A DNA stretch of 32,527 nucleotides from Thermosipho sp. (in: thermotogales) (GTDB taxonomy: Bacteria > Thermotogota > Thermotogae > Thermotogales > Fervidobacteriaceae). Shown one piece after another: positions 1 to 9,216 of this stretch. Within the stretch, counting starts at the first letter, position 1. Each line of letters begins with the position of its first letter. Location of the stretch: assembly GCA_030153605.1 (NCBI GenBank), contig JASKLO010000018.1:1-32527 (forward strand), given 5' to 3'. The position numbers were made by a program, and so were the translations under genes. The notes under the pieces were generated by a model. It was not told where the DNA came from and ran no database searches. It saw only the letters and a list, made by a program, of their open reading frames with translations.

Positions 1-264
1 GAGTGGAGGTTTGAAGGAGAAGAAGGCCATCCATTTATGAAATTACCAGATCCAGATACAGTATATGGATTTGGACATGTTCCGTTATATAAAGATTTTC
101 ATGAATCAATAGTAAAAAATAGAAAACCATACATCTCAGGTGAAGATGGTAAAAAGGCAGTAGAAATAGTACTTGCGATATACAAATCAGCTCTCACAGG
201 AAAACCAGTCAAATTTCCTTTTGAATTTTCAACAGAAGATATGAAAGGAATGAAATTAAAATGA
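1..264 (+). CDS. Gfo/Idh/MocA-family oxidoreductase, C-terminal end (5' partial)
   Basis: Reading frame 1 is open from the first base to a TGA at 262-264, so this is the last 87 residues of a gene that begins outside the window. The segment GHVPLYKDFHESI, then GEDGKKAVEIVLAIYKSA and GKPV, is the usual C-terminal signature of NAD(P)-dependent sugar and inositol dehydrogenases of the Gfo/Idh/MocA family. The N-terminal Rossmann domain and catalytic Lys are not visible, so the substrate cannot be told. The stop overlaps the next start (ATGA, 261-264), so the two genes are probably translationally coupled. An internal ATG at 37 is not a real start, because the homology runs through it. Confidence 0.8.
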   Translation, partial: EWRFEGEEGHPFMKLPDPDTVYGFGHVPLYKDFHESIVKNRKPYISGEDGKKAVEIVLAIYKSALTGKPVKFPFEFSTEDMKGMKLK

Positions 265-941
265 AATACGAAATGATATATTTTGACTTAGATAATACTA
301 TTCTTGATTTTAATAAATCTGAAGAACATGCACTAAAAAAGGTATTCGAGTTTTTAAACCTCGATTATAAAGAAAGTTATTTAGAAATTTACAAACCAAT
401 TAACGAAAAATGGTGGAAACTCTTCTCTGAGGGAAAATTCCCAAAACACATAATTGTTGTTGAAAGATTTAGAGAATTTTTTGAAACTATTAATGTGAAA
501 ATTAACGATTATGAAAAAATTTCCGAGTTATATTTAAATGGACTTTCAAGTGCTGCATTTTTTATTGAAGGAGCAGAAGATTTTCTCAAAAATTTAAAAG
601 AAATTGGGGTTAGGATGGCAGCAATTACTAATGGAGTAGAATCTGTTCAACAAAGTAGATCAAAAATTGCAAGATTAGATAGATTCTTCGAATTTATCCT
701 TACATCAGAGAAAGTGGGAAAACCCAAACCTGAACCAGATATATTTTTCTATGCAGAAAAACTATCAAAAGTCCCTCTTTATAAATCTGTCTATGTTGGT
801 GATAATCTTGAAACAGATTTTGAAGGTGCAAAAAGGGCAAATTTAGATTTTATTCTTTTTGATCCTGAAAATAAATTTGACATTGACATAAAAAAAGCTT
901 CAAATTATGAAGAATTATACAGACTTTTAACAGAAAACTAA
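261..941 (+). CDS. HAD-superfamily hydrolase, YjjG-like (probable nucleotidase)
   Basis: This 226-residue cytoplasmic protein has all four HAD motifs. Motif I is DLDNT (D9 nucleophile, D11), motif II is TNG at 123-125, motif III Lys lies in KVGKPKPEPD (about 151-160), and motif IV is GDNLETD (D181, D186). A helical cap lies between motifs I and II, as in subfamily IA. The motif I form DLDNTILDF and the overall length best match the YjjG branch, whose characterised members dephosphorylate nucleoside monophosphates. The precise substrate here is inference. Its ATG lies inside the stop of the preceding oxidoreductase, and a strong hairpin terminator follows 17 bases after the stop. Confidence 0.85.
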   Translation: MKYEMIYFDLDNTILDFNKSEEHALKKVFEFLNLDYKESYLEIYKPINEKWWKLFSEGKFPKHIIVVERFREFFETINVKINDYEKISELYLNGLSSAAFFIEGAEDFLKNLKEIGVRMAAITNGVESVQQSRSKIARLDRFFEFILTSEKVGKPKPEPDIFFYAEKLSKVPLYKSVYVGDNLETDFEGAKRANLDFILFDPENKFDIDIKKASNYEELYRLLTEN

Positions 942-958
942 AATATTCCATAAAAACT

Positions 959-985
959 AAAAGGAGCCTATAAAAGGCTCCTTTT
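959..985. terminator. Bidirectional intrinsic terminator
   Basis: A 10-bp perfect stem (AAAAGGAGCC / GGCTCCTTTT) with a 7-base loop. Both strands end in T-rich tails. It sits between the converging HAD gene and lipoprotein gene and can serve both. Confidence 0.85.
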
Positions 986-1003
986 AATTTAATGAAAAAT
1001 TTT

Positions 1004-2680
1004 TTAGTTTATTCTAATTTTACTTAAAAAAGAGTTATTCAAATATTTCATGCTGTTTATAACATCTTGCGAAAAAGATAGAGGATTCATTAATTGCGGG
1101 ATTGTAAAACCCTCGAAAGTTAATGTTAAAGTTGCAACTACTGCTCCATTTTGTAAATTATATTCGAAAACAATAGTAGTCGTAAGAGTATTTGGATCAT
1201 GATTAAAGGAAACAAATTCAAGATTATCAGTTATAAAAGTTATATATTCAACAAAAGTATCGATACCTTCTTGGGTATAAGTTTCAGTTGAGACATTTTG
1301 AATAGCAGAAGCAAATTCTGTCATAGATGCAACATTAAGCATATCTAAAATTTGATCATTCATTTTCAAATTACAATCTTTTAAGTCAACTGGTTGTGAA
1401 CTTAACTTTTGGAAATCAAAAGTTAATGAAAAATTGACATCTATCTCGAAATCTGTATCAATTGGTGTTGCATAATCAATAGTTAGATTTAAGCTATTAT
1501 CTGGTAAAGCTGTATTCAAAATTTCAAGAACATCAATAACCTGCATTGAAGTGTTAATTGGTTCTCCATTTAAAGATGCAGTTACACCATCAGGTAGTTG
1601 ATCTACAACTGGCTCGTCATACCATTGAAGAGTAATTGCCACATTACTGGAAGCATCTTCACCATATGTCCAAATTGTAATCTTTCCATCATTCCTAAAC
1701 CCATTATTATCTGTCTTCTGAGTTTCAAACGCATTAATTTCAACAATTGTTTTTACAAGTAAATCTGAAAGATGAATTGCCTTATCTACCCATGGGAAAA
1801 CAAAAGCATCATCAACAAAAATATCATTCAAATCAAGGTAATTTTCATCGGGTGATATGTCTGATAAATTATCTAAAAATGTTTTAAAATCACTTAAAAA
1901 TGTTGGACTTGAAAAATATGAAGCTTCTATAGTTGGATAAAGAGTTTCAAATGTATTAATTTCCGATAAAAATTCTTGCCTAATAATTGGCTCAGGCCCA
2001 TTTGCTGCTGTTTCAGAAGCATTTTCAACCATTGACACAAGGGCTTCATGATTATCATGAATAAATATAAATGGTTCAATCAATAAATTTAAAATCATAA
2101 CATCTCTAAAATCTCCATACAAATTATCTACTGTAAAATCAGAATCTAGATCTTTTAGTTGATTTAATACATTTTCAACTTTTGTTTTGGCATTTCCAGT
2201 AATCTCAACTAAATAATCATATCTACCTTCATACTGTAATAAATTATTTACTCCTGCTCTAAATTGTTTCATTTTGTTAATTAAATTTTCTTTACTAGCT
2301 ATAACATCTAAAATATGAATCAAATAATCATACTGATTAGTATATTGTTGTTGCTCTAATTCAATTTCTGGAAGTAATTTTTCTCCAAAAATCTTGTCAC
2401 TACCTTCTAAAGAAGTTGCTAAATTCATATCTAAAATATTCTGCGTAATATTAGCGACATCATTTACAGATACTTGAGTCGTACCTCCTCCAAACAATTC
2501 GTTAAGTAAGTCAATAAAATCTTGATCAGTTATAATATCAACAAAATATGCTGGGGTATCTGGATCGTTCCCTGTATCATTTATTTCAGATGGTCCTAGA
2601 TCAATAGGTTCTAGACCAACACATCCAAAAAGAAATGCAAAAACTATAAAAACAACCCAAATATACCTAGGAAATTTCAT
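1004..2680 (-). CDS. Predicted lipoprotein of unknown function (558 aa)
   Basis: The N-terminus has a short basic start, a hydrophobic stretch (about residues 7-19) and a lipobox LFGC with Cys20, so export and lipid attachment are expected. The mature part is acidic, rich in Asn/Asp/Thr and has no further membrane segment. Roughly residues 80-330 look helical and the remainder beta-rich, with alternating phrases such as ITLQWYDEPV and TLTLTFEGF. I recognise no domain. The start is well placed: a GGGGGTGG ribosome site lies a few bases upstream of the ATG. A TGT-TATAAT extended -10 at 2703-2708 gives a short leader. It is monocistronic and converges on the HAD gene. An outer-envelope (toga) surface role is only a guess. 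Confidence 0.75.
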   Translation of the reverse strand: MKFPRYIWVVFIVFAFLFGCVGLEPIDLGPSEINDTGNDPDTPAYFVDIITDQDFIDLLNELFGGGTTQVSVNDVANITQNILDMNLATSLEGSDKIFGEKLLPEIELEQQQYTNQYDYLIHILDVIASKENLINKMKQFRAGVNNLLQYEGRYDYLVEITGNAKTKVENVLNQLKDLDSDFTVDNLYGDFRDVMILNLLIEPFIFIHDNHEALVSMVENASETAANGPEPIIRQEFLSEINTFETLYPTIEASYFSSPTFLSDFKTFLDNLSDISPDENYLDLNDIFVDDAFVFPWVDKAIHLSDLLVKTIVEINAFETQKTDNNGFRNDGKITIWTYGEDASSNVAITLQWYDEPVVDQLPDGVTASLNGEPINTSMQVIDVLEILNTALPDNSLNLTIDYATPIDTDFEIDVNFSLTFDFQKLSSQPVDLKDCNLKMNDQILDMLNVASMTEFASAIQNVSTETYTQEGIDTFVEYITFITDNLEFVSFNHDPNTLTTTIVFEYNLQNGAVVATLTLTFEGFTIPQLMNPLSFSQDVINSMKYLNNSFLSKIRIN

Positions 2681-2702
2681 AATACCACCCCCTTAAGAAA
2701 AT

Positions 2703-2708
2703 ATTATA
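2703..2708 (-). promoter_or_regulatory. Extended -10 promoter of the lipoprotein gene
   Basis: On the minus strand TATAAT is preceded by TGT (extended -10). No good -35 is seen at 17 bases. The predicted start of transcription is about 16-20 bases before the ATG. Confidence 0.5.
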
Positions 2709-2775
2709 ACATAAATAAAGAAATTTAATTACTCCAAATTATAATTTTTATTTTAATTTTATATTAATTTTTAAG

Positions 2776-2800
2776 GCAATTTAATTAAAAATTAAATTGC
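2776..2800. terminator. Terminator-like hairpin, T-tract on the plus strand
   Basis: An 11-bp A+T-rich stem (GCAATTTAATT and its complement, loop AAA) is followed by eight T on the plus strand. No plus-strand gene lies upstream. On the minus strand it lies upstream of the lipoprotein promoter, just past the amidohydrolase terminator, so it may back up termination or block antisense reading. Confidence 0.45.
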
Positions 2801-2816
2801 TTTTTTTTAAAAAATA

Positions 2817-2844
2817 AAAAGCGGCAAAATCAATTGCCGCTTTT
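2817..2844 (-). terminator. Terminator of the amidohydrolase gene
   Basis: An 11-bp stem (AAAAGCGGCAA / TTGCCGCTTTT) with a 6-base loop. On the minus strand it ends in a T-rich tail. It lies about 50 bases after the amidohydrolase stop. Confidence 0.8.
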
Positions 2845-2895
2845 AATTGAATATATAAAATGGATTTTTTTATTTGTTAATCATTTTAATTTATT

Positions 2896-4035
2896 TCAAT
2901 CTTCATAAACTATGTTACCTTCAATAAATACTTTTTCGGCTTTCGCCCTAAAATCAAATGGGTGTTTATTCCAAACAACAATATCTGCATCTTTTCCTTC
3001 CTCAATTGTTCCAACCTTATTATCTATTTTTAGAATTTTTGCAGCATTAATAGTAAGCATTTCCAATAAATCTTCTTCTTTTGCTCCATACCTTAAGGCA
3101 GTCGCGGCTTGAATGTTAGCGTGTTCAAGATGTATCACTGGATGATCACACATCAAAGCAGAAAGAATACCTTTCTCGTTTATAATTTTTATAGCTTCAT
3201 AGGTCATATCAGTAAGTTCTAATTTTGTTCTAAATCCAAATAGTGGTCCTAAAACAAGCGGAATGTTTTTACTTTTAATGAAATCAGCAATCTTGTAGGC
3301 TTCAGTTGCATGTTCTATCACAATATCAAAATCAAATTCTTCTGCTATTCTAATCGCCGTCACTATATCATCAGCTCTATGAGCATGACATCTTGCGGGA
3401 ATTTCTTTTCGTAAAACCATTGCACCTACTTCAAGACTAAAATCTACAGGAGTTTTTGGTTCTAGCTCTCTTCTTCTCATATAGTCTTTTACTTTAGTAA
3501 AATATTCTCTTATAATTGCTGCAACACCTAGTCTTGTTGTAGGCATTTTTCCTTTTGAGCCATAGACTCTTTTTGGATTTTCTCCAAAAGCCATTTTTAA
3601 ACCTGCAGGTTGTCTTACAACCATTTCATCAACAATATTTGATTTGAATTTTAAAATAAACCCCTGTCCTCCAATTGGATTGGCACTTCCTGGAACAACC
3701 ATGACAGTAGTAACTCCACCAGACAAAGCTCTTTTAATTGCAGAATCTCCAGGATAAAAAGCATCAATTGCTCTAACGTGTGGGGTTACTGGATCAGAAT
3801 ATTCATTTCCATCTTGATAATAAAACTCACCAACACCTTCTTCAAAAACACCTATATGTGAGTGTGCATCAATAAAGCCAGGTAATATATACTTACCAGA
3901 AACATCTATTATTTCAGCGTTAGAATCACTTATTTTCTCAGCAACTTTTTTAATTTTTCCATCTTCTATTAAGATATCTCCTATAAATGGTTTTCCATTG
4001 ATTGGAATTATATTTCCACCTTTTAAAAGAAACAT
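2896..4035 (-). CDS. Metal-dependent amidohydrolase (imidazolonepropionase-like)
   Basis: A 379-residue cytoplasmic enzyme of the amidohydrolase superfamily. It has an N-terminal composite beta segment (FLLKGGNIIPINGKPFIGD), the metal-binding HxH in FIDAHSH (H58, H60), later His ligands in CHAHRADD and EHATEAY, and a probable catalytic Asp in MCDHPV. The C-terminal segment GTIEEGKDADIVVWNKHPFD is the usual return of the composite domain. Members hydrolyse C-N bonds in cyclic or linear amides; the substrate cannot be predicted. The start is fixed by a GGAGGTGG site 5 bases before the ATG. A TATAAT lies at 4067-4072 on the minus strand, about 30 bases upstream. The gene stands alone with its own terminator. 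Confidence 0.85.
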   Translation of the reverse strand: MFLLKGGNIIPINGKPFIGDILIEDGKIKKVAEKISDSNAEIIDVSGKYILPGFIDAHSHIGVFEEGVGEFYYQDGNEYSDPVTPHVRAIDAFYPGDSAIKRALSGGVTTVMVVPGSANPIGGQGFILKFKSNIVDEMVVRQPAGLKMAFGENPKRVYGSKGKMPTTRLGVAAIIREYFTKVKDYMRRRELEPKTPVDFSLEVGAMVLRKEIPARCHAHRADDIVTAIRIAEEFDFDIVIEHATEAYKIADFIKSKNIPLVLGPLFGFRTKLELTDMTYEAIKIINEKGILSALMCDHPVIHLEHANIQAATALRYGAKEEDLLEMLTINAAKILKIDNKVGTIEEGKDADIVVWNKHPFDFRAKAEKVFIEGNIVYED

Positions 4036-4066
4036 ACAACCACCTCCAAAGTTTAATTATATTTTA

Positions 4067-4072
4067 ATTATA
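4067..4072 (-). promoter_or_regulatory. Candidate -10 of the amidohydrolase gene
   Basis: TATAAT on the minus strand, 32 bases upstream of the ATG. The nearest -35-like hexamer, TTGGTT at 4092-4097, is 19 bases away, which is long. Weak support. Confidence 0.35.
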
Positions 4073-4168
4073 CCATATATTTCGCTTTACTAACCAATTA
4101 CAAAAATTTAATCAAATAAATGTAAATATGAATTATCTTAAGATCTAAGATTTATTTGATATAAAAAA

Positions 4169-4201
4169 CCCCCGAAAGTTAAATTTTATTTCTTTCGGGG
4201 G
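4169..4201 (-). terminator. Terminator of the rplJL-rpoBC operon
   Basis: A 10-bp G+C-rich stem (CCCCCGAAAG / CTTTCGGGGG) with a 13-base loop is followed by six T on the minus strand. It begins 40 bases after the rpoC stop. Confidence 0.9.
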
Positions 4202-4241
4202 TCTTTTAATTTTTCCAATTTTATTTAGCTTTACATATAAT

Positions 4242-7200
4242 TTATGCAAGTTTTTCTTTTTCTTTTTGAGCAAGCCTTGGTGTTTCTTCTATTTGAATAT
4301 TCGCAAACATATCTAAACCTGTTCCGGCTGGAATTAATTGCCCGACAATAACATTTTCTTTTAATCCAAGTAGTAAATCTTCTGCTCCTTCTACAGCTGC
4401 CATTGTTAAAACTTGAGGCGTTTGTTGGAAACTAGCAGCACTGAGCCATCCTACATGCTCTAATGAGGCTTTAGTAATTCTAAGCAATCTTCTTCTGTAT
4501 TTTATTGGCTCTTTTGGCAATATTTGATATGTTATTACTTCTCCTTCGCCATTTCTTACGACAAGTTCTTTGATTCCTAATGAAATTGCCTTTTCAAGAA
4601 TTTCTTCTGTAACTTCTGCTCCTTCAGGAGCAATTTCAACTATTTTTCCGTCTTCATCTTCACCTATTAAATGATTAACAAGTTCTTTGCCAATAACTCT
4701 CTTTCTGTTCATTTCAACGTGTGCATTGCCTTCCATAATTTCTCTATTAATTCTTTTTACTGTTTGAAGTCTTAGAAGATCGCCTGGCAAGTAATCTGTA
4801 TCTCCTGGATCAATTACTTCAACTTTATCAAGCATTTGTTTAATAATTATTTCAAAATGTTTATCATGAATATCAACACCCTGTTCAACATAAACCTTTT
4901 TAATTTCTTTCAATAGATAAAGGGCTGTAGCTTCAACACTTAAAGTTTCAAGAATTTTTCTAGGTCTTATTGCACCTGTAGTTAAAGATTGTCCAGGAAG
5001 TATTTTTTGTCCTTTACTAACGCTTACTTTTACTTTCGTTGGGATTTCATACTCATGTATATCTCCCGCTTCATCTTCAATATAAACTTTCTTTTTGCCT
5101 GTTTCATCTTCAACTATATCTTTTACAAAACCTTTTACAGCAGAAAATACTCCTTCTGGTTCTTTAAGTTTCTTTCTTGCTTCGAATAATTCTTCAGCTC
5201 TTGGAAGACCTTGTGTAATATCAGCAGTTGTTGCAATACCACCAGTATGGAATGTTCTCATTGTAAGTTGTGTACCAGGTTCACCTATAGATTGTGCGGC
5301 TACAACACCTACTGATTCTCCAACACCTACAACCTTATGATTTGAAAGATCCATACCATAACATTTTGAACATACTCCATGTTCAGCTTCACAAGTAAGA
5401 ACAGATCTAACAATTATTTCTGGTCTTACTTCGAGAGAACTTACATTATTTTCTAAAAGAATTTTTGCTGTAGTAGGTTCAATTAACTCTTCTTCGATAA
5501 CTAATTGTTTCATATCTTTGCTACTGACAACTGTTTCTCTAGAAACTTTTCCAACAATTGGAAATTCTTGTATTTTTAATTTCTTAACTCCTGCTGCTTT
5601 TGCAGCCCTAATAACTTCCCAATTTACCTCTGTTCCACTTTCATAGTGAACATCGTTAGAAATAAAATCTTCAGCAAGTTCTGCATAATTTTCAGGTAAT
5701 TCAGGATTAGAAATATCTATTTCTTTTTCTACCATTACAGGAATTCTTTTTGCGAATGTTCCAAGGAATTTAGCATCTTCATCTTCTAACATTGTATCTT
5801 TGGTGTACTCTTTTCCTGTTTCGGGGTTAACAAGAACATTATTAGTCTCAGGATCATAAACATCCTTTGCTAAAACCCTACCAAATAAGAAATCTTCAAG
5901 TTTTTCAACGGTCAATCCATCACTGCTCTTAAGAACAGTTGCTCTAACTCCATTACTAGTTCCACAATCTGTAGTTGTAATAACAACACTTTGAGCAACA
6001 TCAACTAGTCTTCTTGTTAAATAACCAGCAGAACTTGTCCTCAAAGCAGTATCAGCTGAACCTTTTCTTGCACCGTGTGTACTGTTAAAGAATTCTAGAA
6101 CTGACAAACCTTCTCTAAAGTTTGAAATAATCGGAATTTCAATTGTTCTTCCTGAAGGATCAGCCATCAATCCTCTCATACCAGCAAGTTGTTTTAATTG
6201 GTCTTTATTACCTCTGGCACCAGAATCAACCAATATAAATATTGGGTTATATGGATCTTTTCCTATATACTCAAATGTAGCTTCTTGAACTTTTTCCGTT
6301 GCATCTGCCCAAATTTTTATTGTTTCTCTGTACCTTTCTTCATCTGTTAGGAAACCTTGAGCATAAAGCATATTTACTTCTTCGACCTTTTTTCTTGCTT
6401 CTTCAATTATTTGATCACGCTCTGGTGAAATTAAAAGATCTGTGATACTTACAGTGAGTCCTGAAATTGTTGCATAATGGAAACCTAGATCTTTAATATC
6501 ATCTAAAAGATCCGCTGTTCTATCAACACCGTATTTTTTGAATGTTTTGTAAACTAGGTCTTTTATTCCACCTTTTCCGAATGTTTTATTGTAATCTTTA
6601 AATTCATCTGGAACAATACTTGCGAAAACTAATCTTCCATATGTAGTTTTAATAACTTTATCTTTTACCTTTACAAGAATTGGATCATGAAGTTTAATAT
6701 ATCCAAACTCATAAGCAAGTTCTGCTTCCTCTATTGAAGAAAACTTCCATTTTATATCCTCTGGTTGTACTTTGTCAAAATCTTTTCCAACCATTGTTAA
6801 GTAGTAAATTCCAGCAACAATGTCTTTTCCAGGCATAGAAATTGGTTTACCATGTGCAGGTGAAATAATATTGTATCTTGATAACATTAAGAATTTAGCT
6901 TCAGCTTGTGCCGCAGCAGATAATGGAACGTGAACTGCCATTTGGTCTCCATCAAAGTCCGCATTAAACGGTGGACAAACCAAAGGATGTAATTGAATAG
7001 CATTACCTTCAATTAACCTAGGTTCAAATGCTTGCAATGACATTCTATGGAGTGTTGGTGCCCTGTTTAATAAAACGGGGTGTCCTTTAATAATTTCTTC
7101 AAGAACTTCATAAGCTTGAGGAAGTTCCTTTTCAATAATCGCTTTTTTCATTTTTCTTGCTGTTTTACTTGTTTCTTCATCTTTATTTAAAAGTTCTGCT

Positions 7201-9194
7201 AAAACAAATGGTTTGAATAATTCCATTGCCATCTTTTTGGGTAGACCACATTCGTGAATCTTCAAATGAGGACCTACAACAATAACTGCACGGCCAGAAT
7301 AGTCAACACGTTTTCCAAGAAGATTTCTTCTAAATCTTCCTTTCTTTCCTTTTAACAAATCTGTTAAAGATTTTAGAGGTCTTCCATTTCTATCGGTTAC
7401 AGCCTTACCCATTCTTCCGTTGTAAATAAGACTATCAACTGCTTCTTGAAGCATTCTTTTTTCATTCTTTATAATTATTTCCGGGGAATTCATTTCATAA
7501 AGCTTCTTAAGCCTGTTATTTCTATTAATAACACGTCTATAAAGATCGTTAAGGTCTGTTGTTGCAAATCTTCCTCCTTCCACCTGAATCATAGGTCTAA
7601 TATCAGGTGGAATAACGGGTATAACTTCTAGAACCATCCACTCAGGTTTCGTTCCGCTCTTTAATAAGTCTTTTACTATTTTCAATCTTCTTAAAAGTTT
7701 TTTTGCTCTTCCGCTGCTCTTTGATATTTTCTTCAATTCTGATTCTATTTCAACTTTCAATTTTTCAAGATCTAGATTTTGTAAAAGTTTTTTAATAGCA
7801 GCTGCACCAGAATCTGCTTCGATCTTATCACCATACAATACTCTATATGCTCCATATTGATCATCGGTAATTATATCTCCCATTTTTAAACCTGTTTCTG
7901 TTGCAACATCATCATCTATCCTTGTAATTACAACAATAGGTCTATCATTTTCTACTTCTGTTTCAGCAGTAAACATTGCAGGATAATGTTCTTCAAAGAT
8001 TTTATATTCTTCAAGAGTAAGGTATTCATCCTCAAATAAAAATCTATCTGCAATAATATCTCCTTCAGAAATTTCCTGGCCATCTTCGACGTAAACCAAA
8101 GCACCTTCAAACAAAGGATAACTTTTTTCTTCAACAATGTTTTCTACATAAACATTTCCTGTAGAAATAACTTCATATTTTCCATCTTCTCTAGGCCTTA
8201 CATTTAATTCCTTACCGAAACTAACTGTTCCAGAAACTGATGCATAAACCGCTGGTAAAACTGTTCCATTAGTAAGTTGATCTCCTTTTTTCACCTTAGC
8301 TCCATTAGAAACAATAGGAGAAACTCCGTATGGCAAAGAAAAGGTAATCGGCATTTCTTTACTTGTTGTAAGGGGCTTAACTGTAATGGTTTCAGAGATT
8401 TCATCAACCTCAACTCTTCCATCAAATGGAGCATAAATTGGATCTATTTTCATCTCGGATACAATTTCTTCTCCTTGTTCAACTTTATCTCCATTCTTTA
8501 CATTTAAAATCATTCCACTGTAGACTCTATGTTCAGCTCTTGAAATTTTTCTTACATCAACCCAAGTAATTTCTCTATCTGTATGAGTCTTTTCTTTTCT
8601 AATTCTAACTTCTCCCGAAATACTAGAGACTACAGGTGTAACAGGAGATTTAATAATTACACCTGGCATTACTTCAAAATCAAGTTTCTGACTGTATATT
8701 TCATATTCAGTTTGATATAAAAGTGAACCTTTTATAAAATCGGTATTTTTAGGATCTGTTACAACTAGTATTTTTTCAATAATTCTTTTACCACCATAGT
8801 AAATAACATTTTCAAGCTCTTTTGCTTGAATAGATAAAAGAGAAGAAAGAATACTAGGACTACTTTTTAAATACCAAATATGAACTACGGGAGACACAAG
8901 ATCAATATGTCCCATTCTTCTTCTTCTAGCTTCTTTCGATTCAACTCTTACTCCACATCTTTCACAAACAGTTCCTTCATATTTTTTACCTTTATATTTT
9001 CCACAAGCACATTCATAGTCTTTAGTTGGACCAAAAATTCTTTCACAAAAAAGACCATTTTTTTCAGGTTTAAACGTCCTATAATTTATTGTCTCCGGTT
9101 TTTTTACTTCTCCGCTAGACCAACTTCTAATGACTTCAGGAGAAGCTACTTTAACAGAAACTTTTGCAATTTTTCTTTTAAACGTTGAACCCAT
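4242..9194 (-). CDS. rpoC: DNA-directed RNA polymerase beta' subunit
   Basis: This 1650-residue protein is the catalytic largest subunit of RNA polymerase. The first zinc site is C62, C64, C77, C80. The absolutely conserved NADFDGD is at 744-750, with the three Mg-binding Asp (746, 748, 750). A second zinc site is in [13 protein letters not shown], and the C-terminal [16 protein letters not shown] follows. Between the clamp region ending near residue 145 and the segment corresponding to E. coli EAIQALLKSMDL (near residue 480) there is an insert of about 300 residues. It is built of repeated short beta modules (for example APFDGRVEV and ASVSGTVSF), resembling the barrel-sandwich insert known from Thermus and Thermotoga. 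The start has an AAGGAGGG site. rpoB ends 22 bases upstream. Confidence 0.98.
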   Translation of the reverse strand: MGSTFKRKIAKVSVKVASPEVIRSWSSGEVKKPETINYRTFKPEKNGLFCERIFGPTKDYECACGKYKGKKYEGTVCERCGVRVESKEARRRRMGHIDLVSPVVHIWYLKSSPSILSSLLSIQAKELENVIYYGGKRIIEKILVVTDPKNTDFIKGSLLYQTEYEIYSQKLDFEVMPGVIIKSPVTPVVSSISGEVRIRKEKTHTDREITWVDVRKISRAEHRVYSGMILNVKNGDKVEQGEEIVSEMKIDPIYAPFDGRVEVDEISETITVKPLTTSKEMPITFSLPYGVSPIVSNGAKVKKGDQLTNGTVLPAVYASVSGTVSFGKELNVRPREDGKYEVISTGNVYVENIVEEKSYPLFEGALVYVEDGQEISEGDIIADRFLFEDEYLTLEEYKIFEEHYPAMFTAETEVENDRPIVVITRIDDDVATETGLKMGDIITDDQYGAYRVLYGDKIEADSGAAAIKKLLQNLDLEKLKVEIESELKKISKSSGRAKKLLRRLKIVKDLLKSGTKPEWMVLEVIPVIPPDIRPMIQVEGGRFATTDLNDLYRRVINRNNRLKKLYEMNSPEIIIKNEKRMLQEAVDSLIYNGRMGKAVTDRNGRPLKSLTDLLKGKKGRFRRNLLGKRVDYSGRAVIVVGPHLKIHECGLPKKMAMELFKPFVLAELLNKDEETSKTARKMKKAIIEKELPQAYEVLEEIIKGHPVLLNRAPTLHRMSLQAFEPRLIEGNAIQLHPLVCPPFNADFDGDQMAVHVPLSAAAQAEAKFLMLSRYNIISPAHGKPISMPGKDIVAGIYYLTMVGKDFDKVQPEDIKWKFSSIEEAELAYEFGYIKLHDPILVKVKDKVIKTTYGRLVFASIVPDEFKDYNKTFGKGGIKDLVYKTFKKYGVDRTADLLDDIKDLGFHYATISGLTVSITDLLISPERDQIIEEARKKVEEVNMLYAQGFLTDEERYRETIKIWADATEKVQEATFEYIGKDPYNPIFILVDSGARGNKDQLKQLAGMRGLMADPSGRTIEIPIISNFREGLSVLEFFNSTHGARKGSADTALRTSSAGYLTRRLVDVAQSVVITTTDCGTSNGVRATVLKSSDGLTVEKLEDFLFGRVLAKDVYDPETNNVLVNPETGKEYTKDTMLEDEDAKFLGTFAKRIPVMVEKEIDISNPELPENYAELAEDFISNDVHYESGTEVNWEVIRAAKAAGVKKLKIQEFPIVGKVSRETVVSSKDMKQLVIEEELIEPTTAKILLENNVSSLEVRPEIIVRSVLTCEAEHGVCSKCYGMDLSNHKVVGVGESVGVVAAQSIGEPGTQLTMRTFHTGGIATTADITQGLPRAEELFEARKKLKEPEGVFSAVKGFVKDIVEDETGKKKVYIEDEAGDIHEYEIPTKVKVSVSKGQKILPGQSLTTGAIRPRKILETLSVEATALYLLKEIKKVYVEQGVDIHDKHFEIIIKQMLDKVEVIDPGDTDYLPGDLLRLQTVKRINREIMEGNAHVEMNRKRVIGKELVNHLIGEDEDGKIVEIAPEGAEVTEEILEKAISLGIKELVVRNGEGEVITYQILPKEPIKYRRRLLRITKASLEHVGWLSAASFQQTPQVLTMAAVEGAEDLLLGLKENVIVGQLIPAGTGLDMFANIQIEETPRLAQKEKEKLA

Positions 9195-9216
9195 TTTTTT
9201 CCCTCCTTACGGGGCA

